Assembly (NCBI GenBank): GCA_003255065.1
Contig: QAOA01007183.1
Coordinates: 1,560,939-1,624,938 of the forward strand
DNA: 64,000 nucleotides
Direction: 5' to 3'
From: Cercis canadensis
Taxonomy: Eukaryota > Streptophyta > Magnoliopsida > Fabales > Fabaceae
In this document: positions 22,201-33,600 of the stretch, in pieces
How positions within the stretch are numbered: the stretch's first letter is position 1
Layout: each line of letters begins with the position of its first letter
Position numbers and translations under genes: made by a program
The notes under the pieces: generated by a model
Database searches by the model: none
The model's input: only the letters and a program-made list of their open reading frames with translations
What the model was told of the DNA's origin: nothing

Positions 22201-25200
22201 CTAATATTGACCAAATATATTAGTGTCAACCTGTATCAAGGGTATGGGGTACTATACCTAAGTGGCTATATATATGAGCTATTATATTTTGATAAAGACA
22301 CCAATTGATCTGATACCTTCTACTTGGGGCCCATATTTGTTTCCATTAAGCTTACAGTGGTTATCAGAGTTGTGTGTCACTTAATTAGTGATTCAATGAT
22401 TGAATTTTGACTTTTGTGTTCACTGTTCCTGTTCTTCATTGTGGTAGGTAACTTACGTTAGTTGTCTTCATATTAGTTAGGCTAATATGGTCTTTGTGGT
22501 GAGAAAAATATGCAAATATTTAAATAATATTATTGGCTTGAGTATGTTGGCCCACTACAGACTAGTTATTTTTATTTTCTTCTGGTAGCCAGCCAGGATT
22601 TCAAAGCAATTATCTAATGATTGTGATGTTTGAGATTTTAGACCTTGTTTCCTTCTTCTCATTGCATATAAACTTTTATGGTTACCTCACCCTTGCTAAA
22701 AATAGTTATGCTAACTCTTTTCTCTTTTACAAGCCAGGAAATAGAACTATAGTGAAAGGTATAAAGTCATTAGATCTCCAAAAAGTAGAAAACTCAACTA
22801 ACCAAAAAAAAAAAAAATGGACAATTAAAGGCTTGTGTTAGAATTTTGCCAATTGAATTTGTCTTGCTGTTTGATTGGACCAGCTGAATGGATTTTATAC
22901 GCTTGAGAAGAAAAAATCCACCACTTAAATGATGGTCATTGCATTGCAATCTAACTTAGTAGATTTTATTGAGTCACTATTTTATGTCAAGAATGAGTTA
23001 ACTGTTAACATTAATAATTTGTTATATGATTAAGCTATTGTAGGCTGCTCTAGCCTGAGGCATGATGAGGTTGTAATCTTCCCAACTTGACTTTGGCTTA
23101 AATGTGCCTGTAACTTCTGATTATTCTGGTCCTTGTGGTCCACTTGCAACCTCTCCTTTCCTTGTTCCCTTGTATTTATACCCATGTTAGCATATGCTTG
23201 CATGCATGATGCAGCAATAAACAAAAAGGCTTGACATAAAATTGCATGTTATTTCAGTATAATTCTAAAGACAGCTCTGTAAAGTTGGTTTATGAAGCCC
23301 AACCACGCCCTCGAGCAATTGCTACTCTTGCGGGGGAAACAATAGTCAAAGTTGCATGTGGAACAAATCACACAGGTTGTTATTTCGGGCTCACTCACAC
23401 TTGATTATCTTTCCTTCTTTAGTTTTTTTTCTTATTGTGTTTTGTTTTGTGCATTTAGTGGCTGTGGATAAGAATGGCTTTGTTTACACGTGAGTAATCC
23501 TTTAGTTTCTTAATTTAATTTTGTCCTTCCTTGTTTTATGTGTAGGATGAGTTGTAACTTTGATTATCTATGTGTGTAGGTGGGGTTTTGGTGGTTATGG
23601 AAGGTCAGTGCTTAATTATCAGATTGAGCTCACAATGTTTTGCGGACTGAAAAAAAAAAAAACTGCGAACATCAGATAATTCCTATTTAAAATTGATTTC
23701 CTAATTTCTATATTTGGTTTCCATGCTTTCTCTCCTAGTGCCCATCTAAGTTGTGAATTCTGTAGGTTAGGGCATAGGGAGCAGAAGGATGAGTGGGTCC
23801 CACGTCGTGTTGATGTTTTCCAGAACAGGAATATTCTGCCTCCTGATGCAGTGATTTCAGCTGGTTCTGTTAACTCTGCATGTACTGCAGGTATGCTTAA
23901 TATATATTTTTCTGGTTTTTTCCCACAGAATATCAGTTTCAGAATAGAAGTTTATTTGCTTTTCAGGTGGAGGGCAATTGTATATGTGGGGCAAAATAAA
24001 GAACACTGGTGATGACTGGATGTATCCAAAGCCTCTGATGGATTTAAGGTGGTGTTTTGTTCTACAGTTTTTAAGATATTTCTTGGGTTTTTATTATTCT
24101 ACTGCATAAATGATTTGATTTCACACATTTACTTTTGATCAAAATACACCATAATTGCTTAGATAACTTTTGTTTTTTGGTTTGTATTAAACAGTGGTTG
24201 GAATTTACGATGCATGGATTCAGGCAACATGCACCATTTTGTTGGGGCTGATTCCTCGTGCATAAGTTGGGGCCACGCTCAGTATGGAGAGCTGGGATAT
24301 GGCCCTAATGGACAGAAGTATGTGTATGCAACTTCTTGAAACTGTTGTTATTAGACTCTTCTTGTTAATTTCCTTTATTTTCTACTCCTGTTTGTGCCTG
24401 GCATTAGGTCTTCAGCTGTACCCAAAAAGGTGGATATTCTTGAGGGCATGCATGTTATTAGGTGGGTATTAAGTATTAGTTACTCCTTCCTTCTTATTTA
24501 TCTATCTTGCTTCCTTTTTGTGGATGTCCCAAATTATATGCTTCATTTTGAAAGTTAAATGATTAAGTTCTTCATTTTAAAGTGCACATGATCTTTGTTT
24601 TTGGAAGCCATAGTGGTGAGGATATCTTTTAGAAATCACGATTGATTCATCAACTTATAAAAGAAAATCCTCCTTATGAATGATGTGATAGGTTTTTAAT
24701 GAAATATGTCCTTACATAAAGTAAATGAGACATGAAATGGTATTGAGGGAGTTCCTATTAGATGACTTTATTTGGTATTATTTAGTTGAAGCTATAGGGT
24801 TGATTATGATATCTATTTTAATTTTGAAACAGTGTTGCTTGTGGTATGGGTCATTCCATGGTTATTGTTGATAGAACAAATGTCAGTGAACGACTTGACC
24901 AGGTAACTCTTAAATGTAGCAAATTGTTTGTTTTTTTGGACGTTCATTTGTATTGCTTTACTACTTGGTCAAATTTGTGGTTTGGTACTGATGCCTTTTT
25001 GCTTTATAGTGTTTCCCATTAATTCATGATTATTGATGAGTTGTCAAAGATTCCAATGAGGACTGTTATATGGGAAATTATTCTTGTAGGAAGATCGGGT
25101 AAATGGATAAGGAATATCAATTGTGAAATGGGTGCTTGTTCTTTAAGGAATAGTTAATCATGTGTCAGATTTAGATGCCTGGGAGCTGTATGTGTTTGAT

Positions 25201-26003
25201 TGTAACATAAACCAGTAGATACTCACTAGAATTAGAACTTTTGGCGTTTCTTCCTTCTCCCTCTTCATTTCATATTCTTCTGCCAGATGGTGAATACATT
25301 TATAGAAGTTAGGAATGCTGTCAGAGCTTTGGCATTGATTGCTTATGTAGTTTATCTTACATTTGTATCTGCTGCTAATTTGTATTCTGTTTATAATACA
25401 AGCGACAGTATCTAACTTCTTACTTTTCCACAGCTTGATATATATGATGGCAAAGCCTCTGGTGAAGGTATGTTAATAACAATAATTTAAAGTGAGTTAA
25501 CAGTGTATCATGGCAAAGCCTCTGGTCAGAAACACATTTAATAGAATTTTGAGTTAATATTCATCAGAACATATCTTTTTTCTTTTTTGTGGGGGGCGGG
25601 GCAACAGAATATTACAAGCGGGTAAGAGCATGAACTGGTTATGATTTGATTTGAATGTACTGATGCTGTAGGGAATGAGGAACCTGTAAATAAAACTCCA
25701 GTGCCTAAGCAGACTTCAAAAAAGAGCAAGAAAGGGGCTGATAATTCCAAGAAGAGGAAGAAGTCAAAAGATTCATCTGACTCAGAAGACGAAGAGGATA
25801 ACGAAGAAAGTGAGGACAGCGAGGAGCAAGTGAATGGTGAGGCAGAGGAGAAAAGGGGTAAAGGTCGAGGTAAGGCATCCAAAAAGTCAGCTGCTGAGGG
25901 GAAAGGTTCTGGGCGCGGCCGTGGTCGCCCTCCTTCAGCAAATAAGAGCGCCGCTAAGCCCTCTCAAACAACTGGTAAGAGAGGACGACCCCGGAAGTCA
26001 TGA
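19296..26003 (+). CDS. RCC2-like RCC1-repeat beta-propeller protein with AT-hook tail
   Basis: Sixteen coding exons chain in frame to 532 residues: 19296-19491, 19680-19741, 19832-19899, 20483-20604, 21847-21952, 22077-22128, 23258-23375, 23459-23489, 23580-23603, 23766-23890, 23967-24048, 24195-24317, 24408-24461, 24833-24902, 25434-25467 and 25672-26003. RCC1-type blades are clear: WGRNEKGQLGHGD, FGWNKHGQLGSG, YGQLGHGTDNE, WGFGGYGRLGHREQKDE and WGHAQYGELGYG. Block order and the opening LLFCGATCWDIIGRR match human RCC2 (TD-60), which acts in chromosome passenger function and Rac/Ral signalling. The plant protein adds an acidic Ser/Asp/Glu stretch and a basic tail with two AT-hook cores (RGRP, RGRPRKS), so nuclear DNA contact is likely. 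Exon 9 is a 24-base microexon. Intron 2 appears to start with GC. It seems to equal Arabidopsis At1g19880, from memory. Confidence 0.93.
20661..21357. repeat. Diverged tandem duplication inside RCC2-like intron 4
   Basis: Two copies of about 345-350 bases, 20661-21003 and 21014-21357, share many blocks in the same order (GTGCAGTTATTGTTT, CATGCCTTTCTTAG, ACAAGGCATGTGTA, TTCAGAAATCAC). The period is 353. The copies differ by many substitutions and indels and no N lies between them, so this is a real, old duplication, unlike the N-linked repeats elsewhere. Confidence 0.85.
21620..21673. repeat. Homopolymer tract with embedded N in RCC2-like intron 4
   Basis: A T run, a short spacer and a G run of more than 30 bases interrupted by N at 21654. 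It is almost certainly a collapsed or stuttering sequence join, so its true length is unknown. Confidence 0.8.
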
Positions 26004-26876
26004 CTTTATTTTTACCGTCCAAATTGGAAATTTTGTTCTCCGTACCTCGAGAATTGTGCTTTCTCATTCATTGGCTGGTGAATTTGCCCTTTAATATTAT
26101 CGCTATGTTTTTAAAATTTGGTCCTGCCAAGTGTTCAATGCAAATTTTTGGAAAACATGTGGTTAGATTTGCATATATTTTGTGATCCAGAGATTAGAAA
26201 TGCCAGCCTATTTTTCTTTTTATGTCGAGGGAAATACCTGTTACCTCATTTTCTTTCTACATTTTCTAACTCTAGTCTCCCTCTCTGCGAGATCTTTGTT
26301 GATGGAACTCAAGGCCAAATTGATATTTTCAATGAATTATGTGCTACACTCTTATCTACATCATTTATATGTATAAATTTGAATTTTGGCCAGAGGAATG
26401 TGTGTCTAATTGATTACAGATCATGGTGAGTATGTCAGATAATAACAAATGTTATTTGGTTATTTTAAATATGTAATTATTAATCGATTCATAAGCAAAA
26501 TACAGACTAGTGGAAGTGGCTCTTGGTAAAACAAAAGAAAAAAAGATAAGTGAAACAGTATTGATAATTTTGATTAATTGGAATATTGTAGCTTTCTAAT
26601 TTCTATTGAGGTGTCCCCTCCCCTTAACTTTGGTAATGAATTTTTAATAGAGTAAATAATTTATTTTATTAATATTAACATTACATTTATAATTAAAATC
26701 TTATTTCATAATACAAAGTAAGAGGAAGTTTTCAGATCTTATTACAAATAGCTGTACTATTATAGAATGTTTCTAAACAGAAACTAGAGAATAAACTTGA
26801 GGAAATGCACTGAGGATTTATATTTGTAGTTGTTAGCAGAAATTCCTATTTTCCAGTGGATTCTGTATACCTAACA
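26004..26876. other. RCC2-like 3' UTR and convergent spacer to P450 pseudogene
   Basis: AT-rich sequence between two convergent genes. The first 400 bases or so are probably the 3' UTR of the RCC2-like transcript. Nothing else is recognised. Confidence 0.55.
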
Positions 26877-28508
26877 TTACACAAGGGCGTGGTAGGATGA
26901 TGTGTGGGGCGTGTTTGTTTGGCACACATGCATGGTTATCCCTGGTAATACATCTGTATCTAGATCCATACCTGCGGTCATCTCCCAGTCAAAGGAGTGA
27001 AGGAGATTTGCCAGCGCAATCTGAACGGTCGCTACTCCCATATGTATCCCTGGGCAACTTCTCCGCCGAGCACCAAATGGAACAAACTGGAAATTTTTTC
27101 CTTTGAAATCTACCGAATTGCCCAAGAACCTCTCTGGGTAAAATTCTTCTGGGTCTTTCCAAGAGTCAGGGTCTCTTCCAATTGTCCAAGCATTCACAAA
27201 CACTAGAGTGTTGGGTTGAATCTCATAGCCGTATATATTACAGATTCGAGTTGTTTCTCTTGGCACAAGCAATGGCACTGGCGAGTACATTCTCAAAGTT
27301 ACTTTCACCACTGCCTTAAAATAAGTAAGTATTTTAATGTCATCTTCGTTAATAAAATCTTTTCCGTAGTATAACTCTCTGATTTCTTGCTGAACTTTAT
27401 CCATCACTCTAGGATTTTTTTATCATGGCAGTCATGGCCCAAATAATTGTTGCTGCACTTGTATCTGTTGCCGCTATAAATATATTCTACATGTAAAAGT
27501 AAGTGAACAAATAAATAAACAAGTGTTTTAATTTTCATGATGGAATCGGGAATAAGGTTTGTTGGTAGTATTAAAGGCAGAAACTAGCTGAAGTGACAGA
27601 GAGATTACCATGAGTAAGGCTTTTATGTGATCCATAGTGAGTTCAAATGAAAATGACTGCTCCTCAATTAACCGAAGCAAGAGATCGATCATGTGTTCTT
27701 GGTCGGGTTTTGTTGTCTTGGGATCGAGGTGGTCGTTGATGATTTCTTGATAGAACGTATCCAATTCCTTGAAGTTGTTTTCAAGTCGCCAGAGCAGTCC
27801 CCTGAGTCTATCAATCCAGCACCCCACAAATGGGATATAGTCAGTGAAAAAGAAGGTGGCCAACATAGCCTGCGATTCATTGAGCAACCCATGAAATCTG
27901 CTCGTTTTACTTGCGTTCCGTTCTTCATATGTTTGCCCAAAAGCAATCCTGCAAATTATAGTGCTTGTGAGAGACAGGACTGTCTCACTCAAGTTAGTTA
28001 TCTTATTAGAATTGACAGTAGAGTGTGATACTGTCATAATCATCTGCCAAACATGGTCTTCTATGATGGAAAGAAAGGATTGGACGCGCTTGGGGCAAAA
28101 GAGATGGATGACGCACAGTTTTTTAATGTCTCTCCAATAATCACTATAGGGTGCAAAAGCCATGTCTTTGCGATTGTAAGACAATTTTTGCTGGCCTAGT
28201 AAGGAGGGCCTGCTGGCGAAAGCGAGGTCGTGGGTTTTCATGACTTGTCTGGCCATTTTAGCTGAGGACACAACTAAGGTTGGTACAGAACCCAGACGCA
28301 AGAACATGAGGGGACCGTACTGCTTAGAGAGTTGCCATAGATAGTGATGTGGGGTTGAGTTATGAAGCTGATATAAATGACCAATGATAGGAAGACTCAG
28401 AGGACCAGGTGGCAGAGGTGCATGCTGTTCTGTTCTCTGTTTCTGAAGGAGAAAGAGAAAGAGGAGTGAAATGAGTACAGAAAGGAGAATAAGAAGAAGG
28501 AGAAACAT
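26877..28508 (-). pseudogene. CYP71-type cytochrome P450, nearly intact pseudogene
   Basis: Exon 1 (28508-27609, 300 codons) and exon 2 (27486-26877) flank a 122-base GT-AG intron at the usual CYP71 position and make about 500 residues. Exon 1 has the membrane anchor, the PPGP hinge and the family blocks KQYGPLMFLRLG and SRPSLLGQQKLSY. Exon 2 has an I-helix AATDTS, FYPERF and the haem loop FGARRRSCPG with its Cys. The sequence resembles CYP71/CYP83-like enzymes annotated in coumarin metabolism. Three lesions speak against function. A seven-base T run at 27415-27421 has one base too many, shifting frame just after the I helix. The K-helix ExxR motif reads KVTLR (Glu to Val at 27300-27302). A haem-loop Gly is Arg. 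The frameshift alone could be a sequencing error; the Glu loss is harder to excuse. Confidence 0.85.
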
Positions 28509-29439
28509 GGTAAGTGTGATATATATGTTTGTTACAAAGTGAAGACTCTGCTACAATGATTCCTGGGAACGCTCTGCGTTTAGAAGCAGATAATTTCATT
28601 AATTGAACTTGAAGTGCGTCCCAAAATGTGGCAGCAAATATAATTAAGGAGAATGCATGTTGATAACTGCTTCTTGTGTCTTGTGACTCGTGACTGTGAA
28701 GCATAGCACTAGATAACTCTAAATGGCGTCGACCAGTGTGTAATATTGCAAATTGCATGTATTATGTATATATGGTGGCGGTGGACTCAGGTGGAGTTCC
28801 AAATGTCCAATTCCCAACGGTTGCGCAGGCCCTGTTCATTGTCGTCTGTGATTTGCACAAAATTCATCAAGTTTCTTATCCTTGCCAACTGCCTCCAGTA
28901 CTGCATTAATTCCTGGTAGAAGCCTGTATTTGTAAATTTCAAAAAATATCTCTTAGGCTATATGTTTAATAATTATTATATTTAAAAGGACATCGTTATT
29001 ATGTTTAAAATGTGTTAAATATAAAAAAGAAATTACATATATAAATAAAATAGATGAGCTGATTTTTGATTTTATGTTTTTGGACGAGGTACAAGAAGAA
29101 GATAGTAGGAGAAAGAAGGAGAAGAGTAAGATGATGGCGTCGAATAGTAATATAGAGGGTGTTAATACCCAAAATATTCACTACCAATTGCTATAGTAAA
29201 AAGACTATAATACCCCTGCAAAGGTAAGCAATCCCCTACATAATATCTTCACACACACACACGGGGTCTCCCTTTTTCTCTCTCGGGTTTCCNAGATGAG
29301 CTGATTTTTGATTTTATGTTTTTGGACGAGGTACAAGAAGAAGATAGTAGGAGAAAGAAGGAGAAGAGTAAGATGATGGCGTCAAATAGTAATATAGAGG
29401 GCATCCTGTATGAGTTTTATGTATGGTGGGGTTCAATAC
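28509..29439. other. Spacer between the two P450 pseudogenes
   Basis: Upstream region of the first P450 pseudogene, then AT-rich DNA. No gene seen. It contains the N at 29293, with a 108-base block present on both sides of a 133-base stretch. Confidence 0.55.
29052..29401. repeat. 108-bp repeated block around N (29293), not terminal
   Basis: Bases 29052-29159 recur at 29294-29401 with about one mismatch. Here the left copy is followed by 133 bases (29160-29292) absent after the right copy, ending with a CA repeat and GGGTTTCC just before N. This is not a simple end-to-end overlap; a chimeric contig end or a haplotype difference fits better. Confidence 0.7.
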
Positions 29440-30617
29440 TCACTCAATAGTTTTATTTTTATGTATGTTTTTGGCTACAAGAGAAAGAGGATTTTTCTTG
29501 TGCATGGTTATGATTTGCTCGTGAATCCCAGGAGGCAGTTCCCAATGAAATGAGTGTACAAGATTGGCAAGGCAAAGCTCCGCAGTGGGGACCGCCATGT
29601 GTATTGCAGGACAAATTCTGCGAACCGACCCAAATGGGATAAACTCAAAATCTTGTCCCTTGAAATCTATTGAACTCCCAAAGAACCTTGCAGGATAAAA
29701 TTGTTCTGGGTCTTTCCATGTTTGTGGGTCCCCCGCAATAGCCCATGAACACCAGCGTTTTGGGTTCAATTTGAATCGTTTCTTTTGGTAAAAGTAGCGG
29801 TGACGGTGGGTACAATCTCAATGTCTCCTTCACTACTGCTTTAAGATAAGCAAGACTTTGAATATCATCTTCATTTATAAATTCTTTCTCACCATATAAT
29901 TTTCTAACTTCTTCTTTAACCTTGTTCATTACTCGAGGATTTTCATCAGCGCAGTCATAGCCCAAATCACTGTTACTGCCCCCGCGTCAGTTCCGGCTAT
30001 AAATATATTCTGCATAATTAATTATAAATTAGTACCACGAAGGAAATTAGTATATGAGCACAGCTTTGATGTGATCCAAAGTGAGATGAAAGGAGAATGC
30101 AGGGTCATCCATTAATCGAAGAAAGGTGTCAATGATATCTTCATGATCGGTTTTAGGTCTGTTTGGATCCCGATGGTCGCGGATGACTTGTCATAAAATA
30201 AATCGAACAAAATGAATAAGTGAGGATACACAGTCTTTTCATTTCTCTCTGGTAATCTCCACAGGGAGCAAAACCCACGTCTAAGCCATTGTAAGACAAT
30301 TTTCGCTGGCCGAGCAAGGAGGGCCTGCTTGCGAAAGCCAGGTCGCGAGTTTTCATAACTTGTTTCGCCATTTCTGCTGAAGAAACAACTAAGGTTGGTA
30401 CATGGTCCAGACGCAAAGACATGAGAGGCCCATACTGCTTAGAGAGTAGCCATAGATGCCGATGTGGGGCTGAGTCAACAACAAGCTCGTGCAGATGCCC
30501 AATGAGAGGACCAGGTGGAATTTTCCTTGTGTGCGACTGTCTCTGGAGAAAGAATAGGAACAAGATGGATAAAGCAACAAGAAGTACCACCCTCATGATC
30601 ATATTCATATTCAACAT
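29440..30617 (-). pseudogene. Second CYP71-type P450, degraded tandem copy
   Basis: The start codon is at 30617-30615 (MLNMNMIMR, then a hydrophobic anchor). The first third keeps PPGP, KQYGPLMSLRLD and SRPSLLGQRKLSY, very close to the neighbouring copy. At about 30200 roughly 400 bases of exon 1 are deleted and the frame is broken; the next recognisable piece is RDHRDPNRPKTDHED...LTLDHIKAV. The intron donor expected after this is gone (AT where GT should be). Exon 2 (30009-29440) starts NIFIAGTDAGAVTV, then loses one A in the KNPRVM codon run. It keeps a correct KETLR K-helix but has a further small deletion and frameshift near 29770. The haem loop reads FGSVRRICPA, with both loop glycines replaced. 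Clearly dead. Its start codon abuts a LINE insertion. Confidence 0.9.
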
Positions 30618-30632
30618 TTTAACACTATAGCT
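30617..30632. repeat. LINE target-site duplication, 3'-end copy
   Basis: TTTTAACACTATAGCT, identical to 38113-38128. Its first base on this strand is also the A of the P450 start codon on the minus strand. Confidence 0.93.
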
Positions 30633-30683
30633 TTTTTGGTTAATCAACGGGGCAAAGAGCCCAAACAAGACAGAAAACAGCAG

Positions 30684-33600
30684 CTACATAGGAACTGATC
30701 TGGGCGTCGAAACACCCAAGCAGTCCTCCACTAGAAGATCCCTGATACAAAGGGGAGGATCACAAAACTGAATACAATCAAAATTACTTTGATGTCCCTG
30801 CTTAGCTAGTGCGTCTGCACACTTGTTACTTTCTCTAAAAACATGTTTTAAAATTAGCTCCCACTTTCTACGTTGCATGTCTCGTATCTCTTGGAGAAGA
30901 CTATAACAGGGATGGTGACTGGTACTGCAACTACTCACAAGTTGCAAGCAAGACTTTGAATCTATCTCTGCCTCCACTCTTGGAAGACCCAAAGACCAAG
31001 CAACCCGAAGACCATAGACGAGCCCCTACAGCTCCGCTTGAACGATGGGGCAAAGCCCCAGGTTACACATAAAACCAGTAACAAAAACACCTGAGTCATC
31101 TCTCAGGAGACCTCCACAAGCTGCAGCGGAATTTAAACCAAGCACTGACCCATCCGTATTAAGCTTAATCCATCCCTCCCTTGGAAACTTCCAGGAGATA
31201 TTCTGGGTAACACGATTGGCAATCCGAGTGCAACTAATAAAAAGAGCATTCTCGATCCCATAATTCTTCACTTTTGTACAAATAAGGGGCACCAAGTCTC
31301 CCCTATCTGTTGCTCGACAATCATCAAAAATAAAACTATTCCGAGATTCCCAAAGAGAATAGACAGCCACACTAAAGAGTTGAGCCCAAACCCCTGGTCT
31401 TGTGCCCCAATCCTCTCTCAGATTTAGCAACAGCCACTCCTGCAGAGGCAAAGAACAGAACCTGTCCCATTTACCTGCTTCCACTAGCCGCCACCAGATT
31501 TTCCTCGCTGCAACACAGTCCCTTAACACATGCAAAATAGTCTCCAAGTCTTTGCCACATATAGCACAGAAAGGATCTACTGTAAGGTGCCTTACATACC
31601 TCCGATGGTTAGTTAGAAGACTATCGTGACAAACAAGCCAAAGAAAAACCCGGATCCGTTGAGGGCCCTCCCAACGCCAAATTCTTCGAAACAACCCTTG
31701 CAAATCCCCAACAGAATGCTCCATAAGACTAAGGTAAGCTGACTTAAGGGAAAAGTCCCCATCGTTGGAAAGATTCCAAGCAAGGAAGTCCCCTCTGCCA
31801 TTCATAATAGGGGGTTTAACACTAGCTATGCGTTGGCAAACATCCCTAGGCAGCATGCTTTCTAGTAAGGGCCAGTTCCAGCTACCAGTCGTAGAAACTA
31901 GTTGGGCAACGCTGGCCTGCCCCAAACCCTCTCCAATCTCACTCGTCAGACAGGGTTGAAGGGATTGAATCCCTGGTACCCAGTGGTCCATCCTAAAGGA
32001 AACTCCTTGCCCATTCCCTAGTCTCCAAACCAGGTGTTTATTAAGGTGCGGCCACGCTTTACAAACCCCTTGCCACAAATTAGAGTTCTTAGACCGAGAT
32101 CTCACTGTAAGTGTAAGATCATTCCTACACTGATACTTACTACGCAGAACCTAAACCCAAAGAGCATCACGCTTGTTGACCAAACCCCAGCCTAACTTCA
32201 TCATGAACGCCATATTCACATGCCTCGAATGTCTCAACCCTAGACCCCCGGCAGACTTGGGGCTACAAGAAGTATCCCAGTTAACTAGATGGACTCTCTT
32301 TTGCTTATGATTCGAGCCCCACAAGAAGCTTCTGTTATGCTTATCTAATTCATCATAAATACTCATCGGCATATACGAAGTTTGCATTGCATAGCTTGGC
32401 ATCGCTGATAAAACTGATTGGCAAAGAGTAATTCTGCCTGCCAAAGAGAGAGAAGAAGCTTTCCAGGAGCTGAGACGCCTCATAACTCTCTCTGTAATGT
32501 AACTGAAAGATAGCTTGCTACTGCGTTTATGCAACAACGGAACTCCAAGATATTTTCCAAGATCGCAGCTCACACCCATACCTAGAGCATTGGCAAGTTC
32601 CTGTCTGCGATTATGACTCACATTTTCAGAGAAGCACACTTTAGACTTGGCAATGCTAACTCGTTGACCCGAGCTATCACAAAAGATTTTGAGGCACTTA
32701 TTCATGATGTCAACTTGTTCCACCGATGCCTCCCCAAACAAAAGCAAATCATCCGCAAACATAAGATGCGAAAGGGGGGGGCCATTTTTCGAGAGTCTCA
32801 CAGGCTTCCACAACCCCTCACCACGGGCTATATTGATGAGGTGAGAAAGTCTTTCAGCACATAACACAAAGAGGTAAGGAGACAAAGGATCCCCTTGGCG
32901 GATCCCTCTGGTAGGCAGGAACTCTCTAGTTTTTTCTCCATTCCAAATCACATTTAGCGAAGAGGAAGAGATGCAATGCCAAATTAGAGAGATGAGATCA
33001 TCCTCTAACCTAATATCTTCCAAGGTTTCTTTGATAAAGGCCCATTTCAGGCGATCATAAGCCTTTTCCAAATCAATCTTAATAGCCATGAACCCTTGCC
33101 TACCCTTCTTATGCCTCATACTGTGAACCACCTCTTGAGCAATAACAATGTTATCAGTGCCCTGCCTCCCAGGAATAAAGCTGCACTGCGTAGGAGCAAT
33201 CAAATGGCTCATAACTCTTCTCAGCCGATTAGCAATCATTTTAGTAAGAACTTTATACGCGACATTGCACAAGCTGATCGGTCTAAATTGGGAAATGGAA
33301 TCCGGGTTATCCACTTTAGGGATGAGGGTGATCAAGGTGCTGTTAATATCTTTTTTTGACCCTGGGTTCTCAATAAGATGCGATATTAGAGAGAAAAGGG
33401 AAGGGCCAACAATCTCCCATTGGCTTTGAAAGAAGAGAGCATGCAAGCCATCAGGGCCCGGAGCCTTAAGACCTCCCATACTAAAGAGAGAACTCCTGAC
33501 GTCTTCAAGAGAGAAGCTACCATGGAGGAGGTTCATGTCATGAGGGACAATTTTGGGAAAACAACCTGAAATAATGAAAGGGACAAACAAGCCATCGTCT

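Noticed and set aside
28360..28758. 132-residue minus-strand frame across the first P450 start
   Set aside because: It overlaps the P450 exon 1 in another frame and has no family match.
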